Source: Mariprofundaceae bacterium
GTDB taxonomy: Bacteria; Pseudomonadota; Zetaproteobacteria; Mariprofundales; Mariprofundaceae
Length of the DNA stretch: 11,200 nucleotides
Direction: 5' to 3'
Assembly (NCBI GenBank): GCA_027035825.1
Contig: JALVTX010000054.1
Location: 1 to 11,200 of the forward strand
Both the position numbers and the translations under genes were made by a program. The notes beneath the pieces are model-generated. The model was given only the letters and a program-made list of their open reading frames with translations, was not told where the DNA came from and did no database searches. This document shows positions 1-7,177 of this stretch, one piece after another (the first letter of the stretch is position 1; each line of letters starts with the position of its first letter).

Positions 1-339
1 CGGCTTCGCCCGGACGGTTCGCCGCCGATGTTTTCCTTCGACGCCATGCGCGTGCCGTTGTATCTGGCCTGGGCCGGGGAGCGGAAGGAGTTGAAGCCGT
101 ATGCGCGCTTCTGGTCGGAGTTCAACTGGATCGAAGTGGGGCCCGAGCGCGTGAATCTGGAGTCGGACTGGGTGCGGCTTGGCGGCCAGTTCCAGGGCGC
201 GCGGGCCATTGACGCCCTGGTTCGCCGCGCGCTTGGCGACAAGGGCGCGCCGCCCGCCATCCCCTGGCGAAACATCCACTATTACGAGGCCAGCCTGTGC
301 CTGCTCGCGCGCCTGGCCCAGAACGAACTGCCGCGCTGA
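1..339 (+). CDS. bcsZ: GH8 endoglucanase (BcsZ-type cellulase), C-terminal fragment
   Basis: Partial gene: the frame is open from base 1 and stops at TGA 337-339, so only the last 112 residues are visible. The stretch FSFDAMRVPLYLAWAG (about 37-84) matches the conserved C-terminal F-x-[FY]-D-A-[IM]-R-[VI]-P-L-Y segment of glycoside hydrolase family 8 cellulases. It is followed by the alpha-helical tail typical of BcsZ (HYYEASLCLLARLA). BcsZ is a periplasmic endo-beta-1,4-glucanase that trims nascent cellulose and is encoded in most bcs operons. The downstream BcsC-like and BcsA genes support this identity. The catalytic Glu/Asp residues lie in the missing N-terminal part and cannot be checked. 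An internal ATG at 28 is unlikely to be the true start because conserved family sequence continues up to the edge. The family call is confident; that this copy is an active enzyme is inferred. Confidence 0.85.
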   Translation, partial: RLRPDGSPPMFSFDAMRVPLYLAWAGERKELKPYARFWSEFNWIEVGPERVNLESDWVRLGGQFQGARAIDALVRRALGDKGAPPAIPWRNIHYYEASLCLLARLAQNELPR

Positions 340-374
340 CCGGCTCGGTCTTGAGGGGGCAAGCATCGTGTCGC

Positions 375-2768
375 ATGGGCCGCATGGCCCTGGCGGTCGG
401 CGTCATGCTGGCGGCGGTATGGGCGCTCGCGCCCGCGATGGCGCGCGCGGCCGCATCGGCGCAGGCGCGGTCGTTCGCCCTGCCGCAGGAAGTGCTGCCG
501 GGCGCGCCGGCGCGGCAGGCGCCGGGCTCGGTGAAGGCCAGCGCCGCGCGCGGCGCGGATGCTGGAGAGGCGGAGCTTTGGCGGCTGTATCGCACGGGCA
601 AGCTGGAGCTGCTGGAAGCCCGGCTGCGGCGCTACCGGGCGACGCATCGGGGGAAATCCCTGACCGAGCTGGAGCACTGGCTTGCCGTGGCGCGGGTGAA
701 TCGCGTCCGGGAGCGGGCGCGCAAGCAGGGAGACTGGTTCGCGGTGGTGGAGGACGCGGGCCTGCATCCGCGGGATTTCGGTTGCCGCTTTCCGAAGCAT
801 GAGTCGCTGCTGGCGCACGCCTGGGCGCGGCTAGGCTACGTCGGCCGCGCCGAGCGGCATTATCGCAAGCTGTTCACGCGCTGCGCTGCCAGTGGCGCGC
901 CCGATGACGCGCTCGTGGCGGCGCTGGATGCCGCGATGCGGGACTTGCCCCACGCCAGGGCGGGGGCGCTGGCGCAAGCCATGCGGAAAGCCGGATCGCC
1001 CCTCGCGAATCTCGCCGAATTCCGGCATCTCAGCCAGGGCATCCGACGGGCGCGCGATGCCGGCGCAGCCAGGGCGCTGGAGGCGCGCGCCCGGGCGCTG
1101 CTGCTGGACGGCCAGTGGTCGCCCGGGCCCCAGGACGTGCTGGCCATGGGCATGGCCTTGCGGGAGAAGGGGCTGAAGCCGGAAGCGGCGCGTTGGTTCC
1201 ATCGTTATCTGGATGAGGGCGGCGCGGGCAAGACGCCGGCCGGCGTGTTCACCGCGCGGTGGGCGCTGGGTCACCGGGTGCGGGCGACGCTGCTTTTGCC
1301 TCCTCCGTCGTCGCTGACCCTGTCCGACGAGGAAGCGCTTCAGGCGGCGATGTCGCGGGAGCTGTTCGCCAGCTACAAGGTGCGGGACGATGCCGGGGTG
1401 GTTCGGCTGGCCCGGGCGCTGTCCGCGCGGCGCAAGCTGGCGACTTCCGAGCGGCTGATTCTGGGCTGGAGCCTCAACCGCATGGGCAAGCGGCGCGAGG
1501 CGCACCGCGTGTTCGCGAAGCTGTATGCGGAGACGAAGGATGCGCGGGCGCTGGAGGGCTCGCGCATCACGCGGGCGGATGCCGTGTCGGACAGGGCGGC
1601 GTGGTTCTACGGCCGCAAGCAGTTCCTGGCCGCTCGCGTGCAGGGCGGCCGCGCCTCGCTGAAGAACCTGGAGTTCCCTAGTCTGGCGGCTGGATTGTCG
1701 TGGCGCTCTCGCGCCGGCGCGCATCCGTTGGAGCGGATGGATGTCCTCGAACTGCCGGTGTTGCAGGGGCGAATGACGCTGGGCGGCGTGCATGAGCTGT
1801 CGCTGACCGGCGCCCTGGTGCGCGTGCGCGCCCCCGCGCACCGGGCGGCCGTTCCCTACGAGCGCAATGCGGCGGCGGGCTCGCCGGCGCCCGGCGTTTC
1901 GGTGAGCGACATGCAATGGTCGCTGGCCTACATGCGAAGCGGCGTCTGGAAGCCGCATGCCCGGCTGACGCTGCCGCCGCGCGGGCCGGGCATGCCGCGC
2001 GCGCTGGCCTGGGAGGCCGGGCTCGCCGCCGTTAGCGCGGACTGGCACGGGGATGCGACGATCTACCATGCGCCGCTGAAGGCGAACGCATTGAGCTATG
2101 TCGGGCGGCTGGATGGGCTCGGTCAGCCGTGGGGGCAGGTCATGCGAAGCGGCCTGCGCGTCTCCGGCTGGCGGGATATGCCGGGGCGCTGGAGCCTGAA
2201 CGCGGAGGGGTTGGCGGAGCGGCTGCGCGGGCGGCAAGTGCTCGCCAACACGCATCTGGCCGCGCGCGCCGGCCTGGCCAGGGACGTGGACGGCTGGCCG
2301 GCCGACTTCATGAGCCTGGGGCCTTTTCTGGCTTACGAGCACTACGCCCACAACGCCCTGCCGTTCACCATCGGCCATGGCGGCTATTTCAGCCCCCAAC
2401 AGTCCTTCAGCCTGGGGCTGGCGTGGGACTATCTGAGCCCGGAGGCGGCCCGCTGGGTGCTGCGCGGGCATGCCGACGCCGCCTGGCAGTGGTCGAAGTC
2501 GGATGATGTTCGCCTGTTCCCCCTGAGCGCCGACCCGACCCTGTTCCGGGGCAGCGTGGCCAATGGGCTGAGCTACAACGTGGAACTGCTGCTGGCGCGG
2601 CTTCTGACGCCGCGCTGGTTCGCGCACGGGGGCCTGATTGTTCGCGGCAGTCCGCCCAATTACCGCGATGTGGGCCTGATGCTGGGGCTGGAGTGGCATT
2701 TCGGCGAGCGGGCCGCGGTGTTCAGCCGCGATCTCCGGCGGCGCTTTCTGGAGGATGCCTACCAATGA
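375..2768 (+). CDS. bcsC: BcsC-like cellulose export outer-membrane protein (short form)
   Basis: A 797-residue protein with an N-terminal signal peptide (residues about 1-25, ending AMARA). An alpha-helical, TPR-like solenoid follows (about 55-400; for example LLAHAWARLGYVGRAERHYRKL and ALREKGLKPEAARWFHRYL). The C-terminal half (about 410-797) is a BCSC_C-type outer-membrane beta-barrel. Diagnostic segments are SYVGRLDGLGQPWG, YEHYAHNALPFTIGHGGYFSPQQ and the terminal GLEWHF. In known systems BcsC scaffolds peptidoglycan and synthase through its TPRs, and the barrel exports the glucan. The E. coli protein is about 1150 residues, so the solenoid here is much reduced. I chose ATG 375 because it places the signal peptide at the N terminus. 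GTG 297 would add 26 non-signal-like residues and overlap bcsZ by 43 bases, and ATG 384 is also possible. The GAGGGGG at 353-359 is rather far from ATG 375. The stop overlaps the next gene's start (ATGA, 2765-2768). Confidence 0.85.
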   Translation: MGRMALAVGVMLAAVWALAPAMARAAASAQARSFALPQEVLPGAPARQAPGSVKASAARGADAGEAELWRLYRTGKLELLEARLRRYRATHRGKSLTELEHWLAVARVNRVRERARKQGDWFAVVEDAGLHPRDFGCRFPKHESLLAHAWARLGYVGRAERHYRKLFTRCAASGAPDDALVAALDAAMRDLPHARAGALAQAMRKAGSPLANLAEFRHLSQGIRRARDAGAARALEARARALLLDGQWSPGPQDVLAMGMALREKGLKPEAARWFHRYLDEGGAGKTPAGVFTARWALGHRVRATLLLPPPSSLTLSDEEALQAAMSRELFASYKVRDDAGVVRLARALSARRKLATSERLILGWSLNRMGKRREAHRVFAKLYAETKDARALEGSRITRADAVSDRAAWFYGRKQFLAARVQGGRASLKNLEFPSLAAGLSWRSRAGAHPLERMDVLELPVLQGRMTLGGVHELSLTGALVRVRAPAHRAAVPYERNAAAGSPAPGVSVSDMQWSLAYMRSGVWKPHARLTLPPRGPGMPRALAWEAGLAAVSADWHGDATIYHAPLKANALSYVGRLDGLGQPWGQVMRSGLRVSGWRDMPGRWSLNAEGLAERLRGRQVLANTHLAARAGLARDVDGWPADFMSLGPFLAYEHYAHNALPFTIGHGGYFSPQQSFSLGLAWDYLSPEAARWVLRGHADAAWQWSKSDDVRLFPLSADPTLFRGSVANGLSYNVELLLARLLTPRWFAHGGLIVRGSPPNYRDVGLMLGLEWHFGERAAVFSRDLRRRFLEDAYQ

Positions 2769-3229
2769 AACATGGCTTTATTGCGTTGTTGTTGGCGTGG
2801 CTGGCGGTTCCCGCCGCGTGGGCCGCGCCCGAAGGCGCGAAGATTGGCGGGCTCGGAGAGGCGACGGCGGCGGTTCCGGCCGGAGTGATGGATTTCGTTC
2901 AAGGGTGGGCCAGGGCCTGGAGCGGCAAGGACGTGAACGCCTATCTGGCGGCCTATGCGGATGATTTCCGCCTGCCGCCGGGTTTCGCCTCGAAAAAGGC
3001 GTGGGAGGCGCGGCGCCGCGCCCGCATCGCCGGCAAGGCCTGGATTAGGGTGGAGCTGCGCGATATCCGCGCGCGCCGGCGAAAGGGGCTGTGGCTGGTC
3101 ACCTTTTTCCAGCGCTATGAATCGGATTCGTATCGCGACGAGAGCTTCAAGCAGCTTGCGCTTCGCCCGGGGCCTGGCGGCCTGCGCATCGTCGAGGAAC
3201 GCTCGGTTCCGGCGCGCGAGGGGTTGTAG
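2765..3229 (+). CDS. Secreted NTF2-like (Cds6/SnoaL-type) protein in the bcs operon
   Basis: A 154-residue protein. ATG 2765 overlaps the bcsC stop and has GGAGGA at 2750-2755 nine bases upstream. Residues 1-20 form a clear signal peptide (MKHGFIALLLAWLAVPAAWA, cleavage after AWA), so a periplasmic or secreted location is expected. Residues about 37-150 resemble the NTF2-fold domain found at the C terminus of some L,D-transpeptidases and in stand-alone proteins (Cds6-like). The family pattern is visible: FVQGWARAWSGKDVNAYLAAY, then F-x-x-P-x-G, W-E-x-R-R-R-A-R-I, V-T-F-F-Q-R-Y-x-S-D, and a final G-G-L-R-I-V-E-E-R-S. No enzymatic motif is evident. The fold often acts as a binding or scaffold domain. 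Its place between bcsC and bcsA suggests a periplasmic accessory role in cellulose secretion, for example at the cell-wall passage, but that is inference. No standard Bcs subunit name fits. Confidence 0.8.
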   Translation: MKHGFIALLLAWLAVPAAWAAPEGAKIGGLGEATAAVPAGVMDFVQGWARAWSGKDVNAYLAAYADDFRLPPGFASKKAWEARRRARIAGKAWIRVELRDIRARRRKGLWLVTFFQRYESDSYRDESFKQLALRPGPGGLRIVEERSVPAREGL

Positions 3230-5452
3230 ATGTCCGGCATGATTCGGGACTGGAAGGATGCCTTCTGGTTTGTCGTGGCGGCGCTCTTGCTGCTGGTTTT
3301 CGCCGCGTTCGCGAAGATGGCGTGGCTGCCGGCCGAACAGCTCGGCGTCGGCATCACGATGGCGCTGGCCATTCTTTTTCTGCGCAAGATCTATCTGGCG
3401 CGCACGCATCAGGACCCTGGCAGCCGCATGCGGCTTCTGGTGCTGGTGCTGGGGGCGTTCGTGGTGCTGCGCTACATTCTGTGGCGCATTCAATATACGG
3501 TGCCGACGCTGAACGATGGCGTCCTGAATTTCGCTTTCGGCTGGATTCTGGTGGGGGCCGAGCTCATCGCGATTGGCATTTTCTTTCTCGGCGCGTTCGT
3601 GAACCTCTATCCGCTGCGGCGGGAGCCGATGAAGCTGCCCGAGGATCGCTCCCTTCTGCCCAGCGTGGATGTGTTCGTCCCGAGTTACAACGAAGACCGG
3701 GACTTGCTCGAGGTGACGCTGCTGGCGGCCAGAAACATCCGCTACCCGGCGGACAAGCTGAACGTGTATCTGCTGGACGATGGTGGAACGGCTCAGAAAC
3801 GCGGCGATCCCGATCCCGAAAAGGCGCGGGCCGCGCTCGCGCGCCACGAGGAGCTGAAGGCGCTGTGCGCCGAGGTGGGGGCGCATTACCTGACGCGCGA
3901 GCGCAACGAGCACGCCAAGGCGGGCAACATCAACGCCGCCTTGCCGCACACGCGCGGCGAGCTGATTCTGATTCTGGACGCCGACCACGTGCCGACGGTG
4001 GACATCCTGGAGAACCTGGTCGGGCAATTCCTCGCCAACGACAATCTCTTCCTCGTGCAGAGCCCGCATTTCTTCCTCAATCCCGACCCGGTGGAAAAGA
4101 ACCTTCAGGTCGGGGAGTCGTTTCCGGGCGAATACGAGATGTTTTACACCCACGGCCAGCGCGGTCTGGATTTCTGGAACGCCTCTTTCTTCTGCGGCTC
4201 GGCCGCGCTGCTTCGACGCCGGCGCCTGGAGGAAATCGGCGGCATCTCCGGCGAAACCATCACCGAGGACGCCGAGACCGCGCTGACGCTGCATGCGCGG
4301 GGCTACGACAGCGCCTATATCCATCGTCCGATGGTGGCCGGCCTGCAACCGGAAACCTTCAGCGGCTTCATCGTCCAGCGCGTTCGCTGGTGCCAGGGCA
4401 TGATTCAGCTCTTCCGGCTGAAGAATCCGCTGTTCATGAAGGGGCTGAGTTTCGGCCAGCGGCTGGGATACCTGAACAGCATCTTCTACTGGCTGTTTCC
4501 GATTCCGCGCGTCATCTTCCTGCTGGCGCCGTCGCTCTATCTCGTGTTCGGCATTGCGTTCGTGAACATTTCCTTTCCGCGCGTGCTCACCTACATCATT
4601 CCGTACCTGATGGGCGTGACGCTGGTGGCGAATTTCTTCTACGGCAAGGTGCGGTGGTTCCTCGTGTCGGAGCTGTATGAAACGGTGCAGGCGCTGTTTT
4701 CGTTCCCGGTGGTGTTGAAGACCCTGATCCGTCCCCGCGGGGCGACCTTTGCCGTGACGCCGAAGGGCGAACGGCTGGATCAGGAGTTCATCAGCGACTT
4801 CGCCCGGCCGTTCTACTGGGCCATCGGGTTCGCGTTCCTGTCCGTTTTCGCCGCCTGCTACCGCCTGGTCGCCTTTCCCGAGGATTATGGCCAGACGCTG
4901 GTGGCGCTGATGTGGGAAAGCTTCAACATCATCATGCTCATGGGCGCGCTCGGCATCGTGCTGGAGAAGCCGCAGCGGCGCAAGGAGCCACGCGCGCCGG
5001 CCGGTTTCTCCGCCGAACTCGCGCTGGACGGCGCGCGCCGGCCCGTGGACGTGCTGGACATCTCCTACCAGGGCGCGCGCTGCCGGCTGGCGGAGCCGGC
5101 CCGGCTGGGGGAGGGGGCGAAGGGCTGGTTGTCGTTCCTCAATCCGGTCACCGGCGAGCATGTGCGGGTGGCATGCGAGGTTCGCAACCTGCGCGGCAAT
5201 GACGCGCGCATCGCGGGTCTGCGGCTGCGGCCCGAAACCGTGGCGGAACGGCGGGCGGTGGTGGCGGCGGCCTACGGCGACAGCGAACGCTGGCGGCGCA
5301 TGCTGATGAGCCGCAACCGGCACGTGGGCGTGCTCGATGGCCTGCGCTTCGTGCTCGCCAAGAGCGTCAGCCATGCGTTCCAGCATCTCCGCTTCCGCGT
5401 CCGGCATGCATTCCGCCGGCGCCATCGAGGCCAACTCCAGAAACAGGCATAG
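3230..5452 (+). CDS. bcsA: Cellulose synthase catalytic subunit (UDP-forming) with PilZ domain
   Basis: 740 residues, inner-membrane processive GT2 that polymerises UDP-glucose into beta-1,4-glucan and translocates it. Four N-terminal membrane helices (about 11-29, 39-55, 69-85, 101-123) precede the GT2 domain (about 140-395). Motifs in order are D183-D184-G (UDP binding), D250-A-D252 (metal), T345-E-D347 (catalytic base) and Q383-R-V-R-W387 (acceptor site). More membrane helices follow (about 415-585), with the gating-loop motif F507-A-V-T-P-K-G513. The C-terminal PilZ domain has both c-di-GMP signatures, R584-K-E-P-R588 and D610-I-S-Y-Q-G615, so the enzyme should be c-di-GMP activated. The length fits the roughly 750-790-residue Rhodobacter/Komagataeibacter forms better than the longer E. 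coli form. ATG 3230 abuts the previous stop, with GAGGGG at 3218-3223. A basic tail ends the protein. BcsB, needed for activity in known systems, is not in the window. Confidence 0.96.
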   Translation: MSGMIRDWKDAFWFVVAALLLLVFAAFAKMAWLPAEQLGVGITMALAILFLRKIYLARTHQDPGSRMRLLVLVLGAFVVLRYILWRIQYTVPTLNDGVLNFAFGWILVGAELIAIGIFFLGAFVNLYPLRREPMKLPEDRSLLPSVDVFVPSYNEDRDLLEVTLLAARNIRYPADKLNVYLLDDGGTAQKRGDPDPEKARAALARHEELKALCAEVGAHYLTRERNEHAKAGNINAALPHTRGELILILDADHVPTVDILENLVGQFLANDNLFLVQSPHFFLNPDPVEKNLQVGESFPGEYEMFYTHGQRGLDFWNASFFCGSAALLRRRRLEEIGGISGETITEDAETALTLHARGYDSAYIHRPMVAGLQPETFSGFIVQRVRWCQGMIQLFRLKNPLFMKGLSFGQRLGYLNSIFYWLFPIPRVIFLLAPSLYLVFGIAFVNISFPRVLTYIIPYLMGVTLVANFFYGKVRWFLVSELYETVQALFSFPVVLKTLIRPRGATFAVTPKGERLDQEFISDFARPFYWAIGFAFLSVFAACYRLVAFPEDYGQTLVALMWESFNIIMLMGALGIVLEKPQRRKEPRAPAGFSAELALDGARRPVDVLDISYQGARCRLAEPARLGEGAKGWLSFLNPVTGEHVRVACEVRNLRGNDARIAGLRLRPETVAERRAVVAAAYGDSERWRRMLMSRNRHVGVLDGLRFVLAKSVSHAFQHLRFRVRHAFRRRHRGQLQKQA

Positions 5453-5464
5453 TCCCGCGCTCCG

Positions 5465-5481
5465 TTCCGGCCTGGCCGGGA
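5465..5481 (+). terminator. Possible weak terminator hairpin after bcsA
   Basis: An inverted repeat CCGGCC-T-GGCCGG (5467-5479) can fold into a stem of about 7 bp (5465-5481, one G-U pair). It starts 12 bases after the bcsA stop. A run of four T's appears only at 5491-5494, nine bases beyond the stem, so this is not a classical intrinsic terminator. It may attenuate read-through into the phosphofructokinase gene or be chance in GC-rich DNA. Confidence 0.25.
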
Positions 5482-5512
5482 GACGCGCGGTTTTCCCTTG
5501 CGGGCTGGCGCG

Positions 5513-5521
5513 TGCTACGAT
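5513..5521 (+). promoter_or_regulatory. Candidate extended -10 promoter for the phosphofructokinase gene
   Basis: TG-C-TACGAT at 5513-5521 matches an extended -10 element (TGnTAnnnT) and lies 36 bases before the GTG start of the next gene. No good -35 hexamer sits at 17 bp; TTTTCC at 5491-5496 is the nearest weak match, with a 19-bp spacer. It falls in the only long gap (5453-5556) between bcsA and the next gene. It would make the downstream genes independent of the bcs operon. The call is from motif only. Confidence 0.4.
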
Positions 5522-5544
5522 GCGCCCTCGCCGGGCGTGCCGGC

Positions 5545-5550
5545 AAGGAG
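5545..5550 (+). promoter_or_regulatory. Ribosome binding site fixing a GTG start
   Basis: AAGGAG lies six bases before GTG 5557. An out-of-frame ATG (5555) overlaps it, and the upstream in-frame codons have no comparable site, so GTG 5557 is chosen as the start. Confidence 0.7.
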
Positions 5551-5556
5551 GCGCAT

Positions 5557-6735
5557 GTGCTGAAGGGAAAGATGGTGATCGGGCAATCCGGCGGGCCGAC
5601 CGTGGTCATCAACCAGTCGCTGGTGGGCGCGGTGCTGGCCGCGCGCGGCGAGGCGGCGATCACCGGCATCCTGGGCGCGCGGCACGGCGTGGCTGGCATC
5701 ATGAACGAGGATTTTGTGGATCTCGACGATCCCTCGAAGGAACAACTGGAGCTGGTGGCGGCCACGCCGGCGGCGGCGTTGGGCTCGGTGCGGCTGAAGC
5801 CGGGCAAGGCCGAGTGCGAGCGCGTGTTCGAGGCGTTCCGCAAGCACGACGTGCGCTATTTCTTCTACATTGGCGGCAACGACTCGGCCGAGACCGCGAA
5901 CATCATCGCCGGCATGGCGCGTGACGCCGATTACGAGTTCCGCACCGTGCACATCCCCAAGACCATTGACAACGACCTGCGCGTCACCGATCACTGTCCG
6001 GGGTTCGCCTCGGCGGCGCGCTTCGTGGCGTTGGCCTTCATGGGCGACGACCGCGACAACGCGGCGCTGCCGGGCGTCAAGATCAACGTGGTGATGGGCC
6101 GGCATGCCGGATTCCTGACCGCGGCCTCGGCGCTCGCGCGGCAGGCCGATGGCGACGGGCCGCACCTGATCTACCTGCCGGAACGCCCGTTTGACGTGGC
6201 GCAATTTGCCGTGGACGTGCGCCGGGTGTACGGCGAGTTCGGTCGCTGCGTGGTGGCGGTGAGCGAGGGCGTGGCCGACGCCGACGGCAATCCCATCGTG
6301 ACCACCGGCGAGCGGGATTCGCACGGCAATGTCCAGCTTTCCGGAACCGGCGCGCTGGGCGACGTGCTGGCCTCGCATGCGAAGAAGGCGTTCGAGGGAG
6401 AAAAGGTGCGCGTGCGCGCCGACACCTTCGGCTACTTGCAGCGCAGCTTCCCGACCGTGGTGTCGGAGGTGGATGCGCGCGAGGCGCGCGAGGTGGGCGC
6501 GTTCGCGGTGCGGCACGCGGTGAAGGGAGACGAGGACGGTTCGGTGGCCATCCGCCGGCTGGCCAGCGAGCCCTATGCCAGCGAATACTTCATCACGCCG
6601 CTGTCCACGGTGGCGCGTGAGACCCGTTCGATGGATGATGCCTTCATCCATGCCGAAGGCAACGACGTGACGGCCGCATGGCTGGACTACCTGCGGCCGC
6701 TGGTGGGTGAGCTGCCCCGAATCGGGCGGCTGTAG
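5557..6735 (+). CDS. pfp: Pyrophosphate-dependent 6-phosphofructokinase (PPi-PFK)
   Basis: A 392-residue cytoplasmic enzyme starting at GTG 5557. It interconverts fructose 6-phosphate plus PPi with fructose 1,6-bisphosphate plus Pi, reversibly. Conserved PFK elements are G-Q-S-G-G-P near the N terminus, G106-G-N-D-S110, P134-K-T-I-D-N-D140, M180-G-R-H-A-G185 and the substrate-binding P-E-R around residue 209. The phosphoryl-donor signature is PPi type: ATP enzymes have G-G-D-G-S and P-G-T-I-D-N-D, whereas here Asp (GGND) and Lys (PKTIDND) block the ATP site. The length matches the roughly 400-residue bacterial PPi-PFKs. In methanotrophs and other autotrophs such enzymes also act on sedoheptulose phosphates and can serve both glycolysis and gluconeogenesis; whether this one does is not visible. 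It lies 40 bases upstream of the hemerythrin gene on the same strand. Family and donor type are confident; the symbol is by analogy. Confidence 0.93.
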   Translation: MLKGKMVIGQSGGPTVVINQSLVGAVLAARGEAAITGILGARHGVAGIMNEDFVDLDDPSKEQLELVAATPAAALGSVRLKPGKAECERVFEAFRKHDVRYFFYIGGNDSAETANIIAGMARDADYEFRTVHIPKTIDNDLRVTDHCPGFASAARFVALAFMGDDRDNAALPGVKINVVMGRHAGFLTAASALARQADGDGPHLIYLPERPFDVAQFAVDVRRVYGEFGRCVVAVSEGVADADGNPIVTTGERDSHGNVQLSGTGALGDVLASHAKKAFEGEKVRVRADTFGYLQRSFPTVVSEVDAREAREVGAFAVRHAVKGDEDGSVAIRRLASEPYASEYFITPLSTVARETRSMDDAFIHAEGNDVTAAWLDYLRPLVGELPRIGRL

Positions 6736-6775
6736 CCGTGCATGGATAACGGGGCGTAGATAACGGAGGTGGCGC

Positions 6776-7177
6776 ATGCCAATCGCGTGGAGCGACGAAT
6801 ACTCGACCGGCAATCCGGACATTGACGAGCAGCACAAGCAGCTCTTCCAGTACCTGGCCGATCTGGAGGAGCACATGGAGACGGGCGCGGACGAGGCCTA
6901 CCTGAAGCGGTTTCTGGACATGTTGGGCCTGTACACGCGCTCCCATTTCTGTTTCGAGGAAATCTGCATGCGGCGCGCCGCCTGCCCGGTGGCCGAGAAG
7001 AACAAGGAGCAGCACCAAAAGCTGCTGGACACCTATCGTCTCTACCGGGATCGTTTCGAGCGCGAGGGCGTGAGCCAGGACTTGCTGGAAAAGCTGCACA
7101 CCTTCCTGGAAAGCTGGCTGGTCAACCACATCCTGCGCATCGACACCCATCTGAAGAATTGCGGCAACGCGCGATGA
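6776..7177 (+). CDS. Bacteriohemerythrin with a His-to-Asn iron-ligand variant
   Basis: A 133-residue single-domain hemerythrin (four-helix bundle carrying a non-haem di-iron site; O2 binding or sensing in the cytoplasm). The start ATG 6776 has GGAGGT at 6765-6770. The N terminus I-x-W-x-x-x-Y-S-T-G-x-x-x-I-D-x-Q-H is canonical. Expected ligands are H20 (DEQH), H57 and E61 (S-H-F-C-F-E-E), H80, H118 and D123 (N-H-I-L-R-I-D). The usual pair H-x3-H after M-x4-Y-P is N76-K-E-Q-H80 here, and the Tyr of Y-P is Cys70, so one of the five His ligands is replaced by Asn (codon at 7001-7003). C59, C64 and C70 are also present. I recall similar C-P...N variants in some other bacterial hemerythrins, so this may be a subfamily rather than a defect. 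Its stop overlaps the next start (7174-7177), suggesting translational coupling. Confidence 0.93.
   Translation: MPIAWSDEYSTGNPDIDEQHKQLFQYLADLEEHMETGADEAYLKRFLDMLGLYTRSHFCFEEICMRRAACPVAEKNKEQHQKLLDTYRLYRDRFEREGVSQDLLEKLHTFLESWLVNHILRIDTHLKNCGNAR

Noticed and set aside
297..374. N-terminal extension of the BcsC-like protein from GTG 297
   Set aside because: It would place 26 polar residues before an otherwise clean signal peptide and overlap bcsZ by 43 bases, with no ribosome binding site seen.
831..2765. A 644-codon open frame on the minus strand opposite bcsC
   Set aside because: Low-complexity Arg/Gln/Pro-rich translation with no motif. The plus strand has a signal peptide and a BCSC_C-type barrel.
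4376..4390. Possible departure from the BcsA acceptor-site motif
   Set aside because: The sequence reads Q-R-V-R-W, which satisfies the Q-x-x-R-W consensus, so the synthase appears intact.
2759..5434. An 891-codon open frame on the minus strand opposite bcsA
   Set aside because: The plus strand encodes BcsA with all GT2 and PilZ motifs in order. The minus-strand translation is Arg/His/Gln-rich without recognisable domains, as expected for an antisense shadow in GC-rich DNA.
6745..6766. Short direct repeat GATAACGG (6745-6752 and 6759-6766) before the hemerythrin gene
   Set aside because: Only 8 bp in two copies, and the second runs into the ribosome binding site. Chance is a sufficient explanation.
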